Assembly: GCF_001885095.1 (NCBI RefSeq)
Contig: NZ_LZDD01000004.1
Location: 1-64,000, forward strand
Source of the DNA: Streptococcus bovimastitidis
Lineage (GTDB): Bacteria > Bacillota > Bacilli > Lactobacillales > Streptococcaceae
Direction of reading: 5' to 3'
DNA length: 64,000 nucleotides
The notes below the pieces were generated by a model, which saw only the letters and a program-made list of their open reading frames with translations, made no database searches and was not told the DNA's origin. A program made the position numbers and the translations under genes. Positions 59,037 through 64,000 of the stretch are shown piece by piece. Position 1 is the stretch's first letter. Every line of letters begins with the position of its first letter.

Positions 59037-59228
59037 CTAAGCTTCTTCAATGCTCTGAATTTTATTTTCAAAGTATTCAAGCATAATACCATCTGAAACT
59101 ACAATAATTGAATCTTGCCCTTCATCATTATCAAATTCATCGCAGAAATCAACCACTTGACCCTTTATTGTCTCTCCATTAGTAAGAGTTAAACATACTT
59201 TTTTATTTAAATATTCCCAAAGTTTCAT
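59037..59228 (-). CDS. LSM-like small protein, candidate immunity factor of the MuF toxin
   Basis: The 63-residue acidic protein looks like a minimal LSM/SH3-like barrel (LNKKVCLTLTNGETIKGQVVDF, then SIIVVSDGIMLEYFENKI). Its ATG overlaps the stop of the toxin-bearing MuF gene by four bases. Small acidic proteins right after polymorphic toxin genes are usually their antidotes, and a MuF toxin needs one in the lysogen. The immunity role is therefore inferred from position and charge, not from a known family function. Confidence 0.65.
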   Translation of the reverse strand: MKLWEYLNKKVCLTLTNGETIKGQVVDFCDEFDNDEGQDSIIVVSDGIMLEYFENKIQSIEEA

Positions 59229-60538
59229 TTTTCTCCTCCAAACGTTGGAACAATATGCGCTCCTGTTTTACTATAATGTATCCTGAATTTATTAGTTTCA
59301 GTCTTAAAGCCCGTTCTTTGATCAATGTAGACTCCTACAACTTTATTATGAGTAATAATTTCTTTTTTTGGCACAAAGCCAATATCTTTATTGTAAGGAA
59401 ACTTACCTTTACCAGAATACATTTTGATTAGGTCAGCAGCTTCATTGGTAGATATAGTCAAATAACTAGGATCATGTTTGATACCTTTCTTCTTGTTATT
59501 AGCTATACGCTTTGAATGTTCCTTACTTCCGATAATATGAGCTAATTGTTTTTGCTCATTCATTTCTACTTTAATTATACCACTATCAACAGCTGAGTTA
59601 AAACGTACAGACATCTTTTTTTGTTCAGAGGCAATATGATTTGCTTCCCATTCACGATAGTTTTTATATTCAACAACTTTCTTAGTCATATTATCTCTGC
59701 GGAGTAGTATTGTATCATCTCCTTTGAGTCTTGATATTGTTCTACATCGACAAGCAATATCTTCAGAGGCGATACCAAACATGTGAGGTTGAAGAGCTTT
59801 ATGGCCATTTATTTCAAAATATCCGCTTGGTTTAACTCGTTGGCCATCTAATTCTTGATGGTTATGTCTGGTACGTTTATCAAGAGTTGCTACCCATTGT
59901 TTTTCAAACTCAATTCCTAATTTTTCGGCTTCAAGTTGAGACTTTTGTCTTGCAACTGCTTGTACTCGTCCTGCTTCTGTCCTAGTAATATTCAATGCAC
60001 GTCGATAAGAACTATATCCAAGCTCGGCAAGTCTAGCTGAAACTTTGGGGTAGGATAAACCTATTAAAAAAAGCCTTGTTAGCTCGTTCTTAATATTTCG
60101 TTTAAGGTCGGGAACAACACCATCATTAATACGCTCAGAAAGTTTAAAATTAGCAACTGGCGTTTCTATGATGGTCTTTAACTCTTCTTCACGAAGTAAG
60201 GCGAAACTAATACCGCCGTGCTTACTTTCAAGTTCATAAAACAACTCGTTATAAGCAAGTTTTCCAGTATTCATTAAATGACCGTTTATGGCCCCTCCAA
60301 GAGACTTTCTAAGGCGTTCGGCTGATATATCTAATTGGTCTAAAAGGGCTGTCATTTGACTCAATTTAAGCTTCTGTGTTGATGTTAAGTCATCAAAGCT
60401 ATTGAAATCTATTTGCAGTGCTTTTCTTAGGCTTTTTATTTCCTCAACATAGAGATTAAACAGACGTTGATCCGTTATCTTGTCCGACTGTTTCAGCAGG
60501 TCCTCTATTTCCCGCTGGAACTTGTTCAATTCCGACAT
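59225..60538 (-). CDS. MuF-type minor head protein with C-terminal polymorphic toxin (type 50-like) domain
   Basis: The first 300 residues form an SPP1 gp7/MuF minor capsid protein, with the marks ITRTEAGRVQAVARQ (about 184-198), DKRTRHNHQELDG (about 220) and CRC (263-265). After a linker, residues about 325-437 form a separate domain (QLAHIIGSKEHSKRIANN, then NKVVGVYIDQRTGF and IHYSKTGAHIVP) that matches my memory of the polymorphic toxin type 50 domain found on MuF proteins of temperate phages. The toxin would be carried in the virion or act on competitors. It overlaps the portal gene by 83 bases and the candidate immunity gene by four. Confidence 0.82.
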   Translation of the reverse strand: MSELNKFQREIEDLLKQSDKITDQRLFNLYVEEIKSLRKALQIDFNSFDDLTSTQKLKLSQMTALLDQLDISAERLRKSLGGAINGHLMNTGKLAYNELFYELESKHGGISFALLREEELKTIIETPVANFKLSERINDGVVPDLKRNIKNELTRLFLIGLSYPKVSARLAELGYSSYRRALNITRTEAGRVQAVARQKSQLEAEKLGIEFEKQWVATLDKRTRHNHQELDGQRVKPSGYFEINGHKALQPHMFGIASEDIACRCRTISRLKGDDTILLRRDNMTKKVVEYKNYREWEANHIASEQKKMSVRFNSAVDSGIIKVEMNEQKQLAHIIGSKEHSKRIANNKKKGIKHDPSYLTISTNEAADLIKMYSGKGKFPYNKDIGFVPKKEIITHNKVVGVYIDQRTGFKTETNKFRIHYSKTGAHIVPTFGGEK

Positions 60539-61967
60539 CTGACACCTCCGTCAATTGGTTCATATCGCCTTGATAACCTTGTTCTTCAAGTGCTTTTTGT
60601 ACTTCTTCGGCATCTACTTCCAAAATATCTGCTAAAAGATTTAAAACAGTCTGATCATCAAGTCTAGGTGCAGCGGTCATGATATTACCAATCAATACTT
60701 GCTTAGTGTCAGCCTCAATTTTAGCAATGTTAGCATTATCAACTTCGTTGGCCATGACATCACGAATGATTGTAATTTCAAGGTCTGAGGTATCATAGTT
60801 CTTACCGTTCAGGCTATTGATATTCTCAATGATTAGCTCTAGCATTTGCTTAAGCACTTGTCGTAACCTAATCTCTGTGTGGTTACATTTTAGATCAAGT
60901 AAGCTATATCGTGATTTAATAACGACGTTTGTAATGTTACCGTCACCAACCTGAGAACTATCAAAGCCCATTCCGAACTTGTAAATAGCCTCTTTATCAA
61001 TTGCCAGTTTAGTCTTACGAGCTTCAACTGGTATATCAACAGTCTTGACATCAATACCGCCCTCTTCACCAACACCAACGGTCTTACGACTCTTTAGGTT
61101 AGTTACTAAAGTATCGAGGTTATCTCCTTCAAAACCTCTAACAACATAAATTGGATTATCAAAATCAATCAGGTTATTTGATAAGGCGCAGGCCATTAAA
61201 TCATAATCATCTATTAGGTCTTTGATACGCTTCAAGTCGTTTGTCTTACGCTTGTTGTTATCAAACCTAATAAATGGAACACGACCGTACCCCTTACCCT
61301 CGATAACCTCACCTTTTTTTCTCAATTGGTGCTTGGTCGGGTTGATTTGTACAGATGTGTCAAGCATAGCTTTACCGTCAACGCTCACAAAATAAAAGAC
61401 GTTTTCTGTTGTCCACAATTGAATTTTAGTGACTGTTTTAACCGTGTCATTTACTATGATTTCATCATCATAATAATAGATTAGCTGGGACACTTCATAA
61501 TTTTCATCATAGATTTGGATGATACGCTGGGCGTCTGCCGTTTTAAACTCAATCTTACCGTCAGCATTCACTTTCCAGAAAACATATTCAATTGACTTTT
61601 GACTAGCTCCTTCAACCATTTCTTGCAGCATTAGCTGGAAGTCTTCGTCAATATAACTATCAAGTAGTTCTTGCAGGCCTTCTTGATCAGTTTTTACCTC
61701 GATAGGGTTAGACAGCAAGTACTGAACCTTTTGGTCTACCAGCTCCGTAAAGAATGCGTGAGCTATCTTTGTGTTGCTTCGGTTCTTTTCCTCTTTTAGC
61801 TTACCCTCGTTATCAAAATAAAAAAGTCTGTAATCTAAAATATCGTGCTTAGCGTCGTAATACCTTAGCCCGGTCTCCATATCTTTTTTTAATGGACCTA
61901 CACGGTCATTGCTAACCTTGGTCAAAAGTTCGTTACCAAGCGTTATTATATTATCAGTTTGTAGCAT
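60456..61967 (-). CDS. Phage portal protein (SPP1 gp6-like)
   Basis: The 503-residue protein forms the DNA gate at one head vertex. The SPP1-type portal pattern is visible: helical start with GLRYYDAKHDILDYRLFY, EYVFWKVNADGKIEFKTADAQ, YGRVPFIRFDNNKRKTNDLK, and a long C-terminal helical region (RLRQVLKQMLELIIENINSLN). It follows the large terminase by 12 bases. Confidence 0.9.
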   Translation of the reverse strand: MLQTDNIITLGNELLTKVSNDRVGPLKKDMETGLRYYDAKHDILDYRLFYFDNEGKLKEEKNRSNTKIAHAFFTELVDQKVQYLLSNPIEVKTDQEGLQELLDSYIDEDFQLMLQEMVEGASQKSIEYVFWKVNADGKIEFKTADAQRIIQIYDENYEVSQLIYYYDDEIIVNDTVKTVTKIQLWTTENVFYFVSVDGKAMLDTSVQINPTKHQLRKKGEVIEGKGYGRVPFIRFDNNKRKTNDLKRIKDLIDDYDLMACALSNNLIDFDNPIYVVRGFEGDNLDTLVTNLKSRKTVGVGEEGGIDVKTVDIPVEARKTKLAIDKEAIYKFGMGFDSSQVGDGNITNVVIKSRYSLLDLKCNHTEIRLRQVLKQMLELIIENINSLNGKNYDTSDLEITIIRDVMANEVDNANIAKIEADTKQVLIGNIMTAAPRLDDQTVLNLLADILEVDAEEVQKALEEQGYQGDMNQLTEVSDVGIEQVPAGNRGPAETVGQDNGSTSV

Positions 61968-61979
61968 TTTACCTCCTTC

Positions 61980-63236
61980 TTAAACAAGCCATTTAGCACC
62001 TTTTTTCATATCTTCACTCATGGCATAACGTGTGGCATCAATTGCATGGTTGTCTTTATCTTCAAGTCTTGGTTTAGGATTTCCGTCTCTATCAACCTGG
62101 TAGTCAATATTCTCAAATTCCCTTGCGATATTAGGCGTTCGTTTAGGGTCAATGCAGATAAAATCTAAATCGTCAAGCCAACGCTCGCCGTATTCAACAG
62201 AGTCCGGACCTTTTTTAACGCCTTTTATCCGTTTGATGCCAAACTCGTTTTTAAGCTCAGCATTACTTTTAGGCTCAGCACTTTCAGCAAACATCTCATC
62301 ACTCTGATATCCTTTCGTCGTCAACCACTTAGCCAACTGCCTGTTTGATATCTTCTGCCCATAATACTCGTCAATAGCATAGATACCATTTTTCTTTTTA
62401 TCATAATGCCAACGTACAAAAGCAAGCGGATCAGTTGCATAACCATAGTCAATACCGTTACGGATATTATCGAAATCGGCTACTTGTTCGTCAGTAATAC
62501 GTTCAAAGCGTAAGTTGTCAAATGGAACAACACCAGAACCAATGGCCTTACCAAGATATTCCCAATCATATCGTGACTGTGAACGCTCTTTAGTAGCCTC
62601 AGCTTCAGCGATAAACTCTTTTGAAATATATGGATTATCAAAATAGGTTGAATGATGAACAAATGTATTGGCTGGTTGGAATTGGCTCTCATATTTCTTG
62701 TTAACCCATGACTGTTTTCTTTTAGGTGGGTTATAAGAGTAAAAGAACTTGTAAAAAAGACCATCATCTAATTCACCACGAAGTAGTGAGTTAGTGATCG
62801 TCTTGACTTCATCTTCAGTTTTAAACTCTGCAAGTTCCTCAATCCATCCAATTGCAAACGGAAACTGTGCATCTTTTAAGGACTTAATTCTTTCAGGGTC
62901 CTGTGCCCCTCTAAACACAATATAATTGCCTCTAGGAAGATAGGTTATCCTCAATGGGGATTTATTAAACTTAAATAAATGAGTTACACCTTGCTCAGCA
63001 ATGGCCCATTTAAGCTGTTCATATACTGATTGCTCAAGCGTGTTGTCTATTTTACGAATACAAACAGCATTGACAGCATACCTCATTATGATTTGAGTGA
63101 TGATGTGTGCAATATCTGACGATTTGCCAGAACCACGACCACCTTTACAAACAACATTAAGGATATCTTTACTAAAAGACGCTTTCCAAACAGGATGGAA
63201 CCTACTCGGTAAAAGTTCGCTGATTTTCTTAGCCAT
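61980..63236 (-). CDS. terL: Phage terminase large subunit
   Basis: The motor and nuclease that packages phage DNA. Walker A is KGGRGSGKSSD (about residue 32), and the Walker B-like acidic pair lies in FAIGWIEELAEF. The nuclease domain shows an acidic residue in GIDYGYATDP and the end motif DKDNHAIDATRYAMSED. At 418 residues it is of the Terminase_3/6 phage type. It overlaps the small subunit gene by eight bases. Confidence 0.93.
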   Translation of the reverse strand: MAKKISELLPSRFHPVWKASFSKDILNVVCKGGRGSGKSSDIAHIITQIIMRYAVNAVCIRKIDNTLEQSVYEQLKWAIAEQGVTHLFKFNKSPLRITYLPRGNYIVFRGAQDPERIKSLKDAQFPFAIGWIEELAEFKTEDEVKTITNSLLRGELDDGLFYKFFYSYNPPKRKQSWVNKKYESQFQPANTFVHHSTYFDNPYISKEFIAEAEATKERSQSRYDWEYLGKAIGSGVVPFDNLRFERITDEQVADFDNIRNGIDYGYATDPLAFVRWHYDKKKNGIYAIDEYYGQKISNRQLAKWLTTKGYQSDEMFAESAEPKSNAELKNEFGIKRIKGVKKGPDSVEYGERWLDDLDFICIDPKRTPNIAREFENIDYQVDRDGNPKPRLEDKDNHAIDATRYAMSEDMKKGAKWLV

Positions 63237-63669
63237 CTAAATCACTTCCAATGTCGTCAACAAAAACAACAGTTTCAATGTTTGCATCAACTTCAACTTT
63301 GTCAGTAAATAATTTATAGCGTCGTCCAAGCAGTTCAGCAGCTTTAAGCCTGTCTTTTGCCCCAACATCAATGTCAACTATTTCTTGGCCCAATTCACCA
63401 ATACTGATGAGGGTTTTCTCTTTATGTTCGCCTCTCATTACCGCTGATAAGTATTGCAAGACCTCTTTCTGATCAGCAATCTTTTCTGAGTCTAATATTT
63501 TAAGTCGCTCATCAATATAATTTTTAATGCCAACATTTGCCAACAATTTATGAGCTTGCGCCCTGGCATAATTTTTACTATAACCCGCACTTATAGCTGA
63601 CTGTTCGATATTACCAGAGATGATGTACTCATCTGCAAAGCGCTTCTGTTTTAATGTTAATTTACTCAA
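63229..63669 (-). CDS. terS: Phage terminase small subunit
   Basis: The DNA-recognition subunit of the terminase. The start SKLTLKQKRFADEYIISGNIEQSA is typical of the Terminase_2 family. A longer frame from the ATG at 63711 runs through the stem of the upstream terminator, whereas the TTG at 63669 is preceded by AAAGGAGGTGAT, almost a full anti-Shine-Dalgarno match. I therefore chose the TTG (146 residues). The C-terminal part (GAKDRLKAAELLGRRYKLF) is the usual oligomerisation region. Confidence 0.88.
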   Translation of the reverse strand: MSKLTLKQKRFADEYIISGNIEQSAISAGYSKNYARAQAHKLLANVGIKNYIDERLKILDSEKIADQKEVLQYLSAVMRGEHKEKTLISIGELGQEIVDIDVGAKDRLKAAELLGRRYKLFTDKVEVDANIETVVFVDDIGSDLDG

Positions 63670-63702
63670 TTTTCCATCACCTCCTTTTGTGACATAATAA
63701 AA

Positions 63703-63724
63703 AGCCAGCATCTATGTGCTGACT
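63703..63724 (-). terminator. Terminator before the late operon
   Basis: AGTCAGCA pairs with TGCTGGCT around CATAGA, followed by TTTTT on the minus strand. It ends the transcript of the partial membrane protein gene just upstream of terS. Confidence 0.75.
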
Positions 63725-63730
63725 GTACCA

Positions 63731-64000
63731 TCACTTAGGTTCTATTTTTCTTATTTTTCTTGATGTCTTCTTATTACCTTCGTAAAAGTATAGTGCGAAT
63801 ATTAAAATAACCATCACAATACTTGATATTAAGAAAAATAACGTTGTCGAAATAAACAAAAATGACATATAGTTTATTTTCATCTGATTGTTTAATAATA
63901 GCCTATATACTGAACATATAATAATGTTTAGCATACCTGATAAAAAAGGAATTATCACGGATACCATTAGTTGCCATTTTGCTTGTTTAGTTTCAAAGAT
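63731..64000 (-). CDS. Membrane protein, partial (runs off the right edge)
   Basis: The frame is open from the stop at 63731 to the end of the window (reading IFETKQAKWQLMVSVIIPFL at the edge), so the ATG at 63967 is probably not the start. The visible part has about three hydrophobic segments (SVIIPFLSGMLNIIICSVY, FLFISTTLFFLIS, VMVILIFALYFY) and a basic tail. No family is recognised. It lies upstream of the packaging genes, separated by a terminator, and may be an accessory gene of the prophage. Confidence 0.55.
   Translation of the reverse strand: MFETKQAKWQLMVSVIIPFLSGMLNIIICSVYRLLLNNQMKINYMSFLFISTTLFFLISSIVMVILIFALYFYEGNKKTSRKIRKIEPK

Overview
The window comes from a low-GC Firmicute, almost certainly a pyogenic-group Streptococcus. 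Its backbone order (SUF operon, D-Ala-D-Ala carboxypeptidases, opp operon, rRNA operon promoter), KxYKxGKxW-type signal peptides, LPHTG wall anchors and streptococcal prophage modules all point that way. The species cannot be fixed from the sequence alone.

Layout. Bases 1-227 hold tandem rRNA promoters and leader reading leftwards out of the window (the 16S gene lies beyond base 1). 323-6793 is the complete oligopeptide permease operon oppABCDF (minus strand), with a near-consensus CodY box upstream. 7133-10969 holds three tandem S11-family carboxypeptidase paralogues on the plus strand; the first has lost two of its three catalytic motifs and the second looks leaderless. 11111-34839 is a large accessory-Sec island on the minus strand: secY2-asp1-asp2-asp3-secA2-gtfA-gtfB-asp4, followed downstream by two giant serine-rich surface proteins with a broken third copy between them. 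The machinery glycosylates (GtfA/GtfB), modifies (Asp2) and exports (SecA2/SecY2/Asp1-4) the adhesins, which sortase then attaches to the wall. The adhesins are hybrids: an accessory-Sec signal peptide and long serine repeats, combined with staphylococcal Sdr/MSCRAMM-like ligand-binding and SdrD-type B domains. 35044-40249 is the SUF iron-sulfur assembly operon sufCDSUB.

From about 40.35 kb to the right edge lies a siphovirus prophage inserted just upstream of the suf promoter, its late genes on the minus strand. Right to left: a partial membrane protein, terS, terL, portal, MuF head protein with a polymorphic-toxin C-terminus, small accessory ORFs, scaffold, capsid, connectors, tail tube, tail chaperone with a -1 frameshift site, tape measure, distal tail protein, Tal with two peptidoglycan hydrolase domains, DUF859-type fibre, holin and amidase endolysin. 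Between the endolysin and the host junction is a plus-strand cassette of small genes (a toxin-like peptide under a consensus promoter with a palindromic operator, a short HTH protein, a 57-residue ORF) and one divergent gene. Integrase, repressor and replication genes must lie beyond base 64000.

The most interesting points are: the MuF-toxin with an overlapping candidate immunity gene; an in-frame amber codon in the Tal protein; the Srr/MSCRAMM hybrid adhesins with GA-dinucleotide tracts at their ribosome binding sites; the catalytically degenerate carboxypeptidase; two predicted leaderless genes; and the prophage small-gene cassette with its operator.
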